Origin: JAWXCE01 sp033764775
Lineage (GTDB): Bacteria; Pseudomonadota; Alphaproteobacteria; Rhizobiales; Rhodomicrobiaceae
DNA: 64,000 nucleotides
Assembly (NCBI GenBank): GCA_033764775.1
Contig: JANRIQ010000031.1
Location: 19,094-83,093 of the forward strand
Direction: 5' to 3'
Numbering within the stretch: position 1 is the stretch's first letter; the number at the start of each line of letters is the position of its first letter. This document shows positions 17,850 through 27,449 of this stretch, one piece after another. Made by a program: the position numbers and the translations under genes. Under the pieces are notes generated by a model, which saw only the letters and a program-made list of their open reading frames with translations, was not told where the DNA came from and made no database searches.

Positions 17850-19451
17850 ATGACATCGCACGTTTTATCCCCGCGCGGCATGGCCGCTGCGGCGCGCTTT
17901 GCCGTAATTGCGCTTTTCTTGCCGCTAGCCTCGCCAGTCTCCGCCGCCGACCTGAAATGGGAGGCGGTTTCAGCCGAAGTCTCAATGGGCAAGGCCATCC
18001 GCCTTGAGGTTCGCCTCGTTGGAGCAGCCGCGCCCATTCCCAACTCCGAGATCAAAGTCACCTCCACCCGCATCGACATGGGGCCGGACAACATGGCGGC
18101 CATGGACGCGCCGTTGCGTCCGCTACCATCGCCCGCGCCTGGCGTGTTCGCCTTTGAGACGGATTTCGTCATGGCGGGCCGTTGGGCGCTCAGCCTCACC
18201 GCGACCGTGCCGGGGCAGAAGGAGCCTGTGTCCGGCGTCGTGATCTTCACGGTCAAAGACGCGCCGGCCAAAAAGTCGTCTGAAATGGACAAACCGGTGG
18301 AGGAGCGCAAGCTCCTCTACTACCGCAACCCGATGGGACTGGCCGACGTGTCGCCCGAGCCGAAAAAGGACTGGATGGGGATGGATTACATCCCCGTCTA
18401 TGAGGGTGAGAACTCCGGCCCGAAAGGCTCGATCCAGGTCAGCCTCGACAAGGTGCAACGGGCGGGCGTCACCACTGAACCCGTCAAACGCCACATGGTG
18501 AGGAAAACAGTACGCGCCACGGGCACGGTCGCACCGGACGAGCGCACGCTCTCGGTCGTGGGCTTCAAGTTCGACGGCTTCGTGGACGAACTTTACGTCA
18601 AGGAAATGGGCGTGGAGGTGAAAGCCGGCGAACCGCTCGCCAAAGTGTGGATGTCGAGCCAGGAAGTGTTTATTCGCCAGGCCGATTTTCTGCGCGCGCT
18701 CGGCGAGGAGCGCCCATCCGGCAAACCCATGCCGGAGGAGATAAACCTGCGCACGTTCGGGTTTCCCGACGCCGCCATCGCGAACCTGAAGAAAACCCGC
18801 GAGCCGAGCCGCACCCTCGTCTGGTCGTCGCCCATGGCGGGCACGGTGATCGAAAAGCCCGCCCTCCAGGGCATGAAGTTCAACGCGGGCGACATGCTGT
18901 TCAAGCTGGCGGACCTGTCCACCGTATGGGTGATGGCCGAAGTGGCGGAGCGCGACTTGAGCGCTATCCGCGTGGGCCAGCGCGCAAGGGTGAATTTGAA
19001 GGCCTTTCCCGGTGAGCCGTTCGAGGGCAAAGTCGCGCTGATCCTGCCGCACATCAATATGGCGTCGCGCACCGCCATGCTGCGGATCGAGCTGCCGAAC
19101 CCCGACACGCGCATCAAGCTGGGGCTATATGCGGACGTTTCTATCGATGCCGAGGCGTCCGATGAGCCCGTGTTCGCCATCCCCGCCTCCGCCATCATCG
19201 ACAATGGCGACCGACGGGTGGTGTTCGTCAGTAAGGGCGAAGGCCGCTTCGAACCGCGCGAGGTGAAACTCGGCGCGAACGGCGGCGGCATGGTGGAGGT
19301 GCGCGAGGGGCTGGCGGATGGCGATGAGATCGTCGTCACCGGCAATTTTCTCATCGACGCCGAGAGCAACCTCAAGGCCGCGCTGTCCGGCTTCACCGCA
19401 ACCTCCGCCGCTGAGCCAGCACCTACTTCAGATATGGCGGCTAAACCATGA
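17850..19451 (+). CDS. cusB: RND efflux periplasmic adaptor, CusB type, with heavy-metal-binding domain
   Basis: A 533-residue membrane-fusion protein. It has a signal peptide, then an N-terminal FixH-like beta domain. Around residues 152-185 it has a heavy-metal-binding segment (YYRNPMGLADVSPE..MGMDYIPVYEG) typical of CusB-type adaptors. The lipoyl/beta-barrel hairpin follows. It links the inner-membrane pump to an outer-membrane channel and hands metal to the pump. Its stop overlaps the pump start (ATGA). Confidence 0.9.
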   Translation: MTSHVLSPRGMAAAARFAVIALFLPLASPVSAADLKWEAVSAEVSMGKAIRLEVRLVGAAAPIPNSEIKVTSTRIDMGPDNMAAMDAPLRPLPSPAPGVFAFETDFVMAGRWALSLTATVPGQKEPVSGVVIFTVKDAPAKKSSEMDKPVEERKLLYYRNPMGLADVSPEPKKDWMGMDYIPVYEGENSGPKGSIQVSLDKVQRAGVTTEPVKRHMVRKTVRATGTVAPDERTLSVVGFKFDGFVDELYVKEMGVEVKAGEPLAKVWMSSQEVFIRQADFLRALGEERPSGKPMPEEINLRTFGFPDAAIANLKKTREPSRTLVWSSPMAGTVIEKPALQGMKFNAGDMLFKLADLSTVWVMAEVAERDLSAIRVGQRARVNLKAFPGEPFEGKVALILPHINMASRTAMLRIELPNPDTRIKLGLYADVSIDAEASDEPVFAIPASAIIDNGDRRVVFVSKGEGRFEPREVKLGANGGGMVEVREGLADGDEIVVTGNFLIDAESNLKAALSGFTATSAAEPAPTSDMAAKP

Positions 19452-22400
19452 TAGGCGCGGTCATCCGCTGGTCGGCGACCAATATCGTTCTGGTGATCAT
19501 CGCCGCCGTTTTCGCCACGTTAGCGGGCGTGTACTCGCTCACCCGCGTGCCTCTCGACGCGATTCCCGACCTGTCCGACACCCAGGTGATCGTCTTCACG
19601 GATTACCCCGGCCAGGCGCCGCAGGTGATCGAGGATCAGGTGACGTTCCCGCTCACCACCGCCATGCTGAACGTGCCAAAATCGCGCGTGGTGCGCGGCT
19701 TTTCGTTCTTCGGCGTGTCGTTCGTCTATGTGATTTTCGAGGATGGCACGGATATTTACTGGGCGCGCAGCCGAGTGCTGGAATATCTGAACAGCGCGCA
19801 GAAAAGCTTACCCTCTGACGTCACGCCAAGCCTTGGGCCGGACGCCTCGGGCGTTGGCTGGGTTTATCAATACGCCTTAACGGGCAAGACGCAGAACCTC
19901 GCCGAGTTGCGCTCCATCCAGGACTGGCAAGTGAAATTTGGCCTCGCCAAAGCGCAGGGCGTGGCGGAAGTGGCCAGCGTCGGCGGCTTCGTCAAGCAGT
20001 ACGCCATCATCGCCGATCCGCGCCGGATGAAGGCGCTGGGCATCACGCTGGAGCAGGTTCGCGACGCGGTGAAATCCTCCAACATGGACACCGGCGGGCG
20101 CACCATCGAGCTGGCCGAGACCGAGTTCATGATCCGCGGGCGCGGCTATTTGAAGGGCATCGACGACCTCAAACGCATTGCGCTGAAGGCGGAGAACGGC
20201 ACGCCTGTGCTGCTTGAGGACATTGCCAAGATCGAGCTTGCGCCCGACGAGCGGCGTGGCATCGCGGAAATGAACGGCGAGGGCGAGGCGGCCTCCGGCA
20301 TCGCGGTGCAGCGCTACGGCGCTAACGCGCTCGATGTGATCGACGATGTAAAAGCGCAGATCGAGGCGATTAAGCCCAGCCTGCCCGAGGGCGTGGAGAT
20401 TAAGCCGGTTTATGATCGCTCCGATCTGATCCACCGCGCTATTGCCACGCTGGTGACAACGCTGACCGAGGAAAGCCTGATCGTCGCCGCCGTGTGCTTC
20501 ATTTTCCTGCTGCACGCCCGCAGCGCGCTCGTCGCCATTATCAGCCTGCCCATCGGCATCCTCATCGCTTTCATCGCCATGCATGCGCTGGGGTTGGGGT
20601 CGAATATTATGAGCCTTGGCGGCATCGCCATCGCCATCGGCGCCATGGTGGACGCGGCCATCGTGATGATCGAGAACGCGCACAAGCGGCTGGAGCACGC
20701 CCCGTCGGACACCCCTCGCACGGAGGTACTGATCAAGGCGGCGCAGGAGGTCGGCTCGGCGCTGTTTTTCAGCCTGCTCATCATCACGGTGTCTTTCCTG
20801 CCGATCTTCGCGCTGGAATCGCAGGAGGGGCGGCTATTCCAGCCGCTCGCCTACACCAAGACCTTCGCCATGGCGGCGGCGGCGCTGCTGTCTGTCACGC
20901 TGGTGCCGGCGCTGATGATCCTGTTCATCAAGGGCCGCATCATTCCGGAGGCGAAAAACCCGCTCAACCGGCTGCTGATCTGGCTCTACCGGCCCGTCAT
21001 CAAACTGGTGCTGCGGGCCAAGGTGCTCACCGTGCTGCTGGCCCTTGGCATTCTCGGCGCGTCCGTTATCCCCGCGCAGCGCATCGGCTCGGAGTTCATG
21101 CCGAATCTGAACGAGGGCACGCTGTTCTACATGCCGACGACGCTGCCCGGCCTGTCCGTCACAAAAGCCGCCGAACTGCTGCAAACCCAGAACAAGATCA
21201 TCAAAACCTTTCCGGAAGTGGAAAGCGTGTGGGGCAAGGCGGGGCGCGCGCAAACGGCGACCGACCCGGCTCCGGTGGAGATGTTCGAAACCCTCATCAA
21301 TCTGAAGCCGCAGGATGAATGGCGGGAGGGTATGACGCCCGAAAAGCTTGTTGCGGAGATGGACGCCAACCTGCAATTCCCCGGCGTCTCCAACGCCTGG
21401 ACTCAGCCGATCAAGGCGCGCATCGACATGCTGGCGACGGGCATCCGCACACCTGTCGGTGTGAAGATTTTCGGCAAGGATCTGAAGGAGTTGGAGCGCT
21501 TGGCGAAGGAGGTCGAGGCGGCGTTGCGGCCTGTTCCCGGCACCGCGAGCGCTTATGCCGAGCGCGTCAACAGCGGCTATTTCCTGGAAATCGAGCCGGA
21601 TCGGGATCAAATCGCCCGTTATGGCCTTTCGGTGGAGGATGTGCAGAAAACCATCTCGATGGCGCTTGGCGCGGAACCGGTGACGATGGCGGTAGAGGGC
21701 CGCGAGCGCTACGCTGTCGTGCTTCGTTATCCCCGCGAGGTGCGTAGCGACCCCGAAGCGATTGCATCGGAAGTGCTGGTGTCGTTGCCAAACGGCGCCT
21801 CGGTGCCCATTGGCGAGGTGGCGAGCGTCAAGCGCACGCAAGGCGCGACCATGATCCGCACCGAGGACGGGCAGCTTGCGGTCTACGTCTTCGTCGATAC
21901 CCGCGAGAGCGATCTGGGCGGCTATGTCGCCCGCGCGCAGAAAGCGGTCACGGACGCGGTGAAATTTCCAACGGGCTATTACGCCGCCTGGAGCGGGCAG
22001 TTCGAGTTCCTGGAGCGCGCGAAGAAGCGCATGACTATCGTCATACCGGCGACGCTGATGATAATTTTCCTGCTGCTTTATCTCAACTTCGGGCGGCTGA
22101 CCGAAACCCTCATCGTCATGCTGTCGCTGCCGTTCTCGCTGGTCGGCGGGCTGTGGCTGATGGACTATATGGGCTTCAACTTCTCCGTCGCGGCGGCCGT
22201 GGGCTTTATCGCGCTGGCGGGCGTGGCGGCGGAGACGGGCGTCATCATGCTGATCTATCTCGATCAGGCGCTGAAGGAGAGGCGCGAGACATGCGCGACG
22301 GCAGGCCGCGCTTTCACCCGCGCCGATCTGCACGCCGCGATCATGGAGGGCGCCGTCGAGCGCGTGCGGCCGAAAATGATGACCGTCGCCGCCATCATGG

Positions 22401-22555
22401 CGGGCCTCGTGCCCATCCTGTGGTCAACCGGCGCTGGCTCGGAGGTGATGCAGCGCATCGCCGTGCCAATGATCGGCGGGATGGTCTCGTCCACGCTGCT
22501 GACCCTCATCGTGATCCCTGCGATTTATGGGCTGGTGAAGGCGAAACATGTGTAA
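19448..22555 (+). CDS. cusA: CusA-type heavy-metal RND efflux pump
   Basis: A 1035-residue trimeric HME-RND transporter. The TM4 motif SLGGIAIAIGAMVDAAIVMIE matches the monovalent (Cu+/Ag+) CusA group and differs from the CzcA form. The two large periplasmic loops and C-terminal repeats are complete. It expels metal from periplasm or cytosol using the proton gradient. No outer-membrane factor gene is adjacent. Confidence 0.93.
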   Translation: MIGAVIRWSATNIVLVIIAAVFATLAGVYSLTRVPLDAIPDLSDTQVIVFTDYPGQAPQVIEDQVTFPLTTAMLNVPKSRVVRGFSFFGVSFVYVIFEDGTDIYWARSRVLEYLNSAQKSLPSDVTPSLGPDASGVGWVYQYALTGKTQNLAELRSIQDWQVKFGLAKAQGVAEVASVGGFVKQYAIIADPRRMKALGITLEQVRDAVKSSNMDTGGRTIELAETEFMIRGRGYLKGIDDLKRIALKAENGTPVLLEDIAKIELAPDERRGIAEMNGEGEAASGIAVQRYGANALDVIDDVKAQIEAIKPSLPEGVEIKPVYDRSDLIHRAIATLVTTLTEESLIVAAVCFIFLLHARSALVAIISLPIGILIAFIAMHALGLGSNIMSLGGIAIAIGAMVDAAIVMIENAHKRLEHAPSDTPRTEVLIKAAQEVGSALFFSLLIITVSFLPIFALESQEGRLFQPLAYTKTFAMAAAALLSVTLVPALMILFIKGRIIPEAKNPLNRLLIWLYRPVIKLVLRAKVLTVLLALGILGASVIPAQRIGSEFMPNLNEGTLFYMPTTLPGLSVTKAAELLQTQNKIIKTFPEVESVWGKAGRAQTATDPAPVEMFETLINLKPQDEWREGMTPEKLVAEMDANLQFPGVSNAWTQPIKARIDMLATGIRTPVGVKIFGKDLKELERLAKEVEAALRPVPGTASAYAERVNSGYFLEIEPDRDQIARYGLSVEDVQKTISMALGAEPVTMAVEGRERYAVVLRYPREVRSDPEAIASEVLVSLPNGASVPIGEVASVKRTQGATMIRTEDGQLAVYVFVDTRESDLGGYVARAQKAVTDAVKFPTGYYAAWSGQFEFLERAKKRMTIVIPATLMIIFLLLYLNFGRLTETLIVMLSLPFSLVGGLWLMDYMGFNFSVAAAVGFIALAGVAAETGVIMLIYLDQALKERRETCATAGRAFTRADLHAAIMEGAVERVRPKMMTVAAIMAGLVPILWSTGAGSEVMQRIAVPMIGGMVSSTLLTLIVIPAIYGLVKAKHV

Positions 22556-22617
22556 AATGAACGCTCAACCCCTACGCAAATCGAAAACAATGACGTCAAA
22601 CAGACGGGAGATTCGCC

Positions 22618-23433
22618 ATGGAAGTAGAAATTCAGCAGCATAATCAAAAGCCTGCCGCCGTATGGAATTCAGGCGGCGCAAGCTATGAGGACATCAGCCG
22701 GGGCATTGCGGATTCGATCGAACATTGCGTGCTCCGCCTCAATCCGCAGCCCTCAGAGCGTATTCTCGATCTGGCGACCGGCACCGGCTGGACATCCCGG
22801 CTTGTGGCGCGGCGCGGGGCACAGGTTATCGGCGTCGATATCGGCTCCGATCTGATCGCAACAGCTGCGCAGCGGGCGAAAGCCGAGGATCTCGACATCG
22901 AATACCGCATCGGCGACGCAGAAAAATTGCCGTTTGATGATGCCTCGTTCGATGCAGTGATCTCGACCTGCGGCGTCATGTTCGCTAGCCGGCCAGAGGC
23001 CGCCGCCGCGGAACTTTCCCGTGTATGCCGTCCGGGTGGACGCATCGCGCTCACCACGTGGCTGTCCGACAGCAATCTGTTTAAAATGTTCATGGTCATG
23101 AAACCTTATATGCCAGCGACGCCCACGCCAGCGCCGCCGTCGCCTTTTGAATGGGGCAAGACAGAGCGGATCGAGGAGCTTCTCGGCGCAGCCTTCGATC
23201 TCAAATTCGAGAAGGGCGTTTCATACTACCGCGAGCCCAGCGGCGAGGCGGCCTGGAACACGTTTGTCAACGGATATGGGCCAACCAAAAGCCTCTACGC
23301 CAACCTTGATGAGGATAAACGCGCCGGACTGAAGCGCGATTTCATCGCTTTTCACAAGAATTTTGCCACGCCTCTGGGCATTTGCGTGCCCCGCGAATAC
23401 TGGGTAACCGTCGGCATGCGTAAAGCAGCATGA
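22618..23433 (+). CDS. Class I SAM-dependent methyltransferase (UbiE/Methyltransf_11 type)
   Basis: A 271-residue protein with motif I ILDLATGTGWTSRLVA, the acidic VIGVDIG, and the post-I region AEKLPFDDASFDAVIS. The substrate is unknown. It follows the Cus-type operon by 62 bases with GGGAG upstream, and overlaps the next methyltransferase by four bases. Confidence 0.85.
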   Translation: MEVEIQQHNQKPAAVWNSGGASYEDISRGIADSIEHCVLRLNPQPSERILDLATGTGWTSRLVARRGAQVIGVDIGSDLIATAAQRAKAEDLDIEYRIGDAEKLPFDDASFDAVISTCGVMFASRPEAAAAELSRVCRPGGRIALTTWLSDSNLFKMFMVMKPYMPATPTPAPPSPFEWGKTERIEELLGAAFDLKFEKGVSYYREPSGEAAWNTFVNGYGPTKSLYANLDEDKRAGLKRDFIAFHKNFATPLGICVPREYWVTVGMRKAA

Positions 23434-24071
23434 TGACGGAGGGAAGCGCGAAGAAAGCGCATTGGGAGGGGGTTTACGGCGGTAAAGCTGACACCGAAGT
23501 AAGCTGGTTTGAGGATACCCCTCGGGTATCCCTTGATCTTATTGCCGCGAGTGGCTTGTCGCCCCGCAGTTCCGTGATCCATATCGGCAGGGGCGCCTCG
23601 CGGCTGGTTGATGCCTTGCTGGATCAGAGCTTCACGGACGGGACGGTTCTGGACCTGTCTGAAAAAGCTTTCGCGGTCGCCAAATCTCGTATAGGGGCAA
23701 AAGCGTCTCTGGTTTCTTGGGTCGCCGCCGATGTGACGGAGTGGAAGCCTGCGCGCGAATATGACCTCTGGCATGACCGGGCGGCGTTCCATTTTCTGAC
23801 CAATCCGGCCGACAGAACCGCTTATCTTGGGAGGCTTGGCACTGCCCTCAAGCCTGGAGGTATTGCGATCATTGGCGCCTTCGCCATGAACGGCCCCGAG
23901 TCGTGTAGCGGCCTCCCCATTGTCCGTTACGATGCAACCTCGCTCGCGGACGTTTTGGGGTCGGCCTTTGACTTGATCATAACGCGCGATCATAACCATT
24001 CTACCCCAGCGGGCAAAATCCAATGTTTTCAGTTCTGTGTATTTCAGCGCCGCATGCCTGGCGCTATGTGA
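23430..24071 (+). CDS. Class I SAM-dependent methyltransferase, small
   Basis: A 213-residue protein (HWEGVYGGKADTEVSWFED at the start, motif I VIHIGRGASRLVD, DLWHDRAAFHFLTNPADR later). This family usually has an aspartate in motif I (VIDVGGGAS in relatives I know); here it is histidine (VIHIGRGAS), though the GxG is kept. It is coupled to the preceding methyltransferase by an ATGA overlap. The substrate is unknown. Confidence 0.8.
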   Translation: MMTEGSAKKAHWEGVYGGKADTEVSWFEDTPRVSLDLIAASGLSPRSSVIHIGRGASRLVDALLDQSFTDGTVLDLSEKAFAVAKSRIGAKASLVSWVAADVTEWKPAREYDLWHDRAAFHFLTNPADRTAYLGRLGTALKPGGIAIIGAFAMNGPESCSGLPIVRYDATSLADVLGSAFDLIITRDHNHSTPAGKIQCFQFCVFQRRMPGAM

Positions 24072-24147
24072 GCCAAAAACGCGCCTGTCGATTGTCATCC
24101 ACACGATTTGTGGCTGGTGAAAGCGGTGAAAGCTTAAATGCAAGGAA

Positions 24148-24170
24148 AGTCCGGGGCGTTGCCCCGGACT
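24148..24170 (-). terminator. Strong hairpin between convergent genes
   Basis: AGTCCGGGGC-GTT-GCCCCGGACT is a perfect 10-bp stem with a three-base loop. On the minus strand it is followed by TTTCCTTGCATTT, so it best terminates the small 48-residue gene upstream on that strand. It can also block read-through from the methyltransferase operon. Confidence 0.75.
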
Positions 24171-24185
24171 AGCGGCCGGTGAAAA

Positions 24186-24332
24186 TTAGCTTCCGTTTTT
24201 GGCCTGTTCTTCAAAAAACGTCTTTGCCGAGTCAACTTTGCCTGCGGGGGCTGGGTGCGCCGACAAGCCTGTTGCAAAGCCCACGACCAAAAGTGCTGCC
24301 GTCATAGCAGTTAGCATTTTGCTCATATCCAT
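24186..24332 (-). CDS. Small exported protein of 48 residues
   Basis: The minus strand reads MDMSKMLTAMTAALLVVGFA, then TGLSAHPAPAGKV and a charged tail DSAKTFFEEQAKNGS, with AAGGA just upstream of the ATG. The first 25 residues form a signal peptide with a likely cut after LSA. A hairpin terminator follows the stop. It has no family that I recognise. It lies between the methyltransferases and the two-component system of the metal island. Confidence 0.7.
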   Translation of the reverse strand: MDMSKMLTAMTAALLVVGFATGLSAHPAPAGKVDSAKTFFEEQAKNGS

Positions 24333-24485
24333 TTCCTTAGTGCTTGGGGGACAGCTCCAAACGTTGAATCATTCAACCGGAGCCGGTCAGACTACCCTCG
24401 CGGTGAGTGCAAACTGCGCGGGCGCGTTCTGACAATGACAATATGAGGAACGCACTTTTCGAATAAATTTCAGAAGCGTGACAGG

Positions 24486-25859
24486 TTATTGCTGCGAATA
24501 AACTTTAAGTGATTTCGGCAGCGTTACGGTCACCTCCAACCCGCCCGCCGCGCCATTTTGCAGGGTGATCTCCCCGCCATGCGCGCTTATGGCCGTGCGC
24601 GCGATGGTCAGACCGAGACCGGCGCCGCCAATATCCGTGTTCCGATGATCTTCGCCGCGAAAGAATGGTGCAAAGACCGTCTCGCGCAGCGTCTCCGGCA
24701 CGCCTGGCCCTGAGTCCGCGATCAGAACGCGTATGTTTTCCGCATCCGCCGAAACTTCAACTACGGCGTTCCCGCCATATTTCACCGCGTTGTCGATGAG
24801 ATTGGCGAATGCGCGCTTCAAAGCAAGAGGATGCCCGCGCAGCACGGCGTCGCCGCCGATTTTTAGATCAACAGTCTTGCCCATATCTTGCCAATCGTTA
24901 CACAGACTGACCAGAATGGCGGTGACATCGATGTTGCGGGTCTCGCCCGGCGTAAAGTCGCCTTTCAGAAACTCAAGCGCGGAGTCGATCATCGCCAGCA
25001 TTTCGGCGATATCGACGTTCATTTGCCGCCGCGTCTCGGGCTCGGGCACGCTTTCCGCCCGCAAGCTGAGTCTCGCAAGCGGCGACTTCAAATCGTGCGA
25101 GATGGCGGCCAGGGTCAAAGTCCGGCTCTCCACCAGCCGTTTTACGCGATCCTGCATGCTATTGAACGCGCTCGCCAAATTGCGGACTTCACGCGGCCCG
25201 GTCACGTCAATGGCGCTCGGTTCAGCCCCACGATAAAGGCTTCCCGCCGCATCCGCGCATATTTGCACTGGCTTTGTCACCATCCGCAAAACCAAAACTG
25301 ACGCCGCCAAAACCCCAAACGCCATCAATGTGGTCGATAAAACCACGCCGAAAACCGATGAATGTGGGCCTGCAAGTTTTGTAACGCTCACATTCACCCA
25401 GGTGCCGTCACGCAGTTGCAGCGATACAAATATAAGATGCGGGTCGACGGGGCGGTGGTTATCTGTGACCTGCGCGCCAAAAATGACCTTGTCGCTGGTC
25501 AATTCTGGCGCAAGGGCGCGTAAGCGATCACGTAGAGTGGCTTCGTGCGTCCCATTCCCGCCTTCGACCGTAAGACGGATTAAGCTCCAGTGAACCTCCA
25601 AAGGCCCACCGGAGAGGGAATGGGCAAGATCTTCCCGTTCCTCCTCCGGGCGCAGCTCGACCGCGCGCTTGATCGTGTAGAGACGTTCTGCCAGCCGCGC
25701 GTCATTGGTCACATCGATTTCGGTATTGATGCCAACTTGATATGCCCAAATGCTCGCCAGATGAAAAAACACCAGTCCAGCCAAAAGCACAGCTGTCGTG
25801 CGCCCTGCGATCGTGTCGGGAACAAAGCGCCAAACAAGACGTGTCAGCGCTGCTATCAA
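24486..25859 (-). CDS. Two-component sensor histidine kinase
   Basis: A 457-residue kinase with an N-terminal helix (about 22-42), a periplasmic sensor of about 125 residues and a second helix (about 172-192). HAMP, HisKA (phospho-acceptor His near 255 in AAISHDLKSPL), N box NLIDNAVKYGG, and G boxes DSGPGVPE and GGAGLGLTIA follow. All catalytic motifs look intact. Its start overlaps the response-regulator stop (ATGA). The context suggests sensing of metal or envelope stress; the ligand is not readable. Confidence 0.92.
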   Translation of the reverse strand: MIAALTRLVWRFVPDTIAGRTTAVLLAGLVFFHLASIWAYQVGINTEIDVTNDARLAERLYTIKRAVELRPEEEREDLAHSLSGGPLEVHWSLIRLTVEGGNGTHEATLRDRLRALAPELTSDKVIFGAQVTDNHRPVDPHLIFVSLQLRDGTWVNVSVTKLAGPHSSVFGVVLSTTLMAFGVLAASVLVLRMVTKPVQICADAAGSLYRGAEPSAIDVTGPREVRNLASAFNSMQDRVKRLVESRTLTLAAISHDLKSPLARLSLRAESVPEPETRRQMNVDIAEMLAMIDSALEFLKGDFTPGETRNIDVTAILVSLCNDWQDMGKTVDLKIGGDAVLRGHPLALKRAFANLIDNAVKYGGNAVVEVSADAENIRVLIADSGPGVPETLRETVFAPFFRGEDHRNTDIGGAGLGLTIARTAISAHGGEITLQNGAAGGLEVTVTLPKSLKVYSQQ

Positions 25860-26602
25860 AGCCTCACCACGGATGGTACGAACATGTAACCCGCGCCGCG
25901 CACCGTCTTGATAATGGTCTCACCCTCCTCCGCGCCAAGCTTTCGTCGCACACGGCTGATTTGCACGTCTATGCTGCGGTCGAATCCGGATGTAGCGCGA
26001 CCCCGGGACAGGTCTAGAAGCTGATCGCGCGTGAGCACCCGCCGCGGCGCTTCAATAAATGCGAGCAGCAGTTCGTATTCGCCCGTGGTGAGGTCAATGA
26101 TCACGCCGTCGGCGTTGGTTAGCTCGCGGCGCACTGTGTCCAGAGTCCAGCCCTCGAAACGGTAACGCCGGCTTGTCACCGCGGGCGGCGGACCGGCGAG
26201 ACCGGACGCCCGGCGCAGCAAAGCTCGAATGCGCGCCACAAGTTCGCGGGAGCTGAACGGTTTGCCAAGGTAGTCGTCCGCCCCCATTTCGAGGCCGACG
26301 ACCCGGTCGGTCTCCTCACTCTTCGCCGTCAGCATGATGATGGGCACGTTAGATACGCGCCGCAAATCGCGGCATACCTCCAGTCCCGACGCGCCTGACA
26401 GCATGACGTCGAGGATCACGATATCCGCCGGGCCGGCGGCGAGCATTGTCTGCAGAGCCCGGCCATCGCGGCAGCCCGTCACTCTCCAACCCTCGTCGAC
26501 CAGCACTTTCGACACAAGATCGCGCAGCCGCACGTCGTCATCCACGATCACGATGTGCGGCTGGCGTTCCCGGCCGTCAGACAACTCATTTTGAGAGTTC
26601 AT
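25856..26602 (-). CDS. OmpR/PhoB-family response regulator
   Basis: A 248-residue regulator with a receiver domain (acidic pocket VDDD, phospho-acceptor Asp about 65 in IVILDVMLSG, Lys in LTAKSEE) and a winged-helix DNA-binding domain (DRSIDVQISRVRRKL, GAGYMF). I chose the ATG at 26602, which overlaps the DUF411 gene's last codons; the longer frame would need a TTG. It is co-transcribed with csoR, DUF411 and the kinase. Confidence 0.92.
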   Translation of the reverse strand: MNSQNELSDGRERQPHIVIVDDDVRLRDLVSKVLVDEGWRVTGCRDGRALQTMLAAGPADIVILDVMLSGASGLEVCRDLRRVSNVPIIMLTAKSEETDRVVGLEMGADDYLGKPFSSRELVARIRALLRRASGLAGPPPAVTSRRYRFEGWTLDTVRRELTNADGVIIDLTTGEYELLLAFIEAPRRVLTRDQLLDLSRGRATSGFDRSIDVQISRVRRKLGAEEGETIIKTVRGAGYMFVPSVVRL

Positions 26603-27059
26603 TTTCGCCCTGAAAGCGCCCAAAAACCGTTTCGCCCGCAGCGCCGAAGAGAACGACGTTGTAGATTTCGGGTTTGCCGCCCTCCATGCCGGGCGAGCCT
26701 ATGGGCATGCCGGGAACAGCCAATCCCACCGCCTGGGGTCGCTCAGCCAGCAGGCGCTTGATGGCGGCGGCGGGGACGTGACCTTCAATGACATAACCGT
26801 CGATTTTGCCCATGTGACAGGATCGCAAAGCCGTTGGCACGCCCCACTCCGTTTTTAACGCGGTTAGACTACCCCTATCGATCACGTCCGTTGCAAATCC
26901 CGCCGCCGAGAGATGATCCGCCCACTTTTGGCAGCAATCGCATGTCGGGCTCTTGTAAATTGCAATTTTGGGCTTTTCGTCCGCAATTAATGGGGCCGAC
27001 GCCGCTAATGCAAATGCCGCCGCACCGCTCGCAAACGCCCGTCTCGTGATGTCCCGCAT
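26586..27059 (-). CDS. DUF411 metal-binding exported protein
   Basis: A 157-residue protein with an N-terminal signal that includes TRRAFASG (Tat-like) and the DUF411 core: IYKSPTCDCCQKWADHL with CxCC, RSCHMGKIDGYVIEGHVP, then GLAVPGMPIGSPGME. Family members are periplasmic proteins in copper-resistance clusters. I chose ATG 27059 (GGAGAC upstream). It lies between csoR and the two-component genes. Confidence 0.88.
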   Translation of the reverse strand: MRDITRRAFASGAAAFALAASAPLIADEKPKIAIYKSPTCDCCQKWADHLSAAGFATDVIDRGSLTALKTEWGVPTALRSCHMGKIDGYVIEGHVPAAAIKRLLAERPQAVGLAVPGMPIGSPGMEGGKPEIYNVVLFGAAGETVFGRFQGENELSK

Positions 27060-27075
27060 GTCTCCAATCCTTAGG

Positions 27076-27351
27076 TTAACGCATTTTTCGTCCAAGAACT
27101 TCAATGAGTTCGGCCACCTTTCGGCGTTGGTCTTCAGCGTCGCCGCTGGCGATCGCATGCTCGACGCAATGACTCACGTGATTGCGCAGCAACTCCTCCT
27201 CGACCTTGCCGAGCGCGGCCCGCGCCGCCGATATCTGCGTGATGATGTCGATGCAATAGCGATCCTCATCAATCATGCGCGCTAAACCCCGCACCTGACC
27301 CTCAATCCGGCTCAACCGCGCCAGGCATTTCTGCTTTATTTCCTGATCCAT
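27076..27351 (-). CDS. csoR: Copper-sensing repressor CsoR
   Basis: A 91-residue all-helical DUF156 repressor. The copper triad has the exact CsoR spacing: Cys33, His58 and Cys62 (25 then 4 apart), in RYCIDI and NHVSHC. Binding of Cu(I) releases the protein from GC-tract operators. It is the first gene of a csoR-DUF411-regulator-kinase operon, and an operator lies 11 bases upstream of its start. Confidence 0.93.
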   Translation of the reverse strand: MDQEIKQKCLARLSRIEGQVRGLARMIDEDRYCIDIITQISAARAALGKVEEELLRNHVSHCVEHAIASGDAEDQRRKVAELIEVLGRKMR

Positions 27352-27361
27352 GGAACTTTCT

Positions 27362-27376
27362 TACCCTGCCGGGGTA
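27362..27376. promoter_or_regulatory. CsoR operator between csoR and the Csp-type gene
   Basis: TACCCTGCCGGGGTA has the form TACCC-N5-GGGTA and sits in the divergent region between csoR and the copper-storage-type gene. The same form occurs at 34472-34486 before copA. Known Firmicute CsoR operators have this arrangement. Confidence 0.8.
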
Positions 27377-27449
27377 TTTGTTGCAAGTCTCGCGTCCGCG
27401 ACAACTGTCGCAGGTCACGGGTGGAAGCAGTCGTTCAAGGAGGTATAAA

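Noticed and set aside
20834..22333. 499-codon open frame antisense to the CusA-type pump gene
   Set aside because: It is an antisense shadow of a long high-GC gene, rich in Arg, His, Gln and Asp, with no ribosome site or family pattern.
24141..24180. GGAAAGTCCGGGG resembling a conserved RNase P RNA segment
   Set aside because: No other RNase P elements surround it. The local sequence is a simple perfect hairpin and serves as a terminator.
24199..24432. Plus-strand 77-codon open frame
   Set aside because: It overlaps the minus-strand 48-residue gene, which has a ribosome site and signal peptide; the plus frame has neither.
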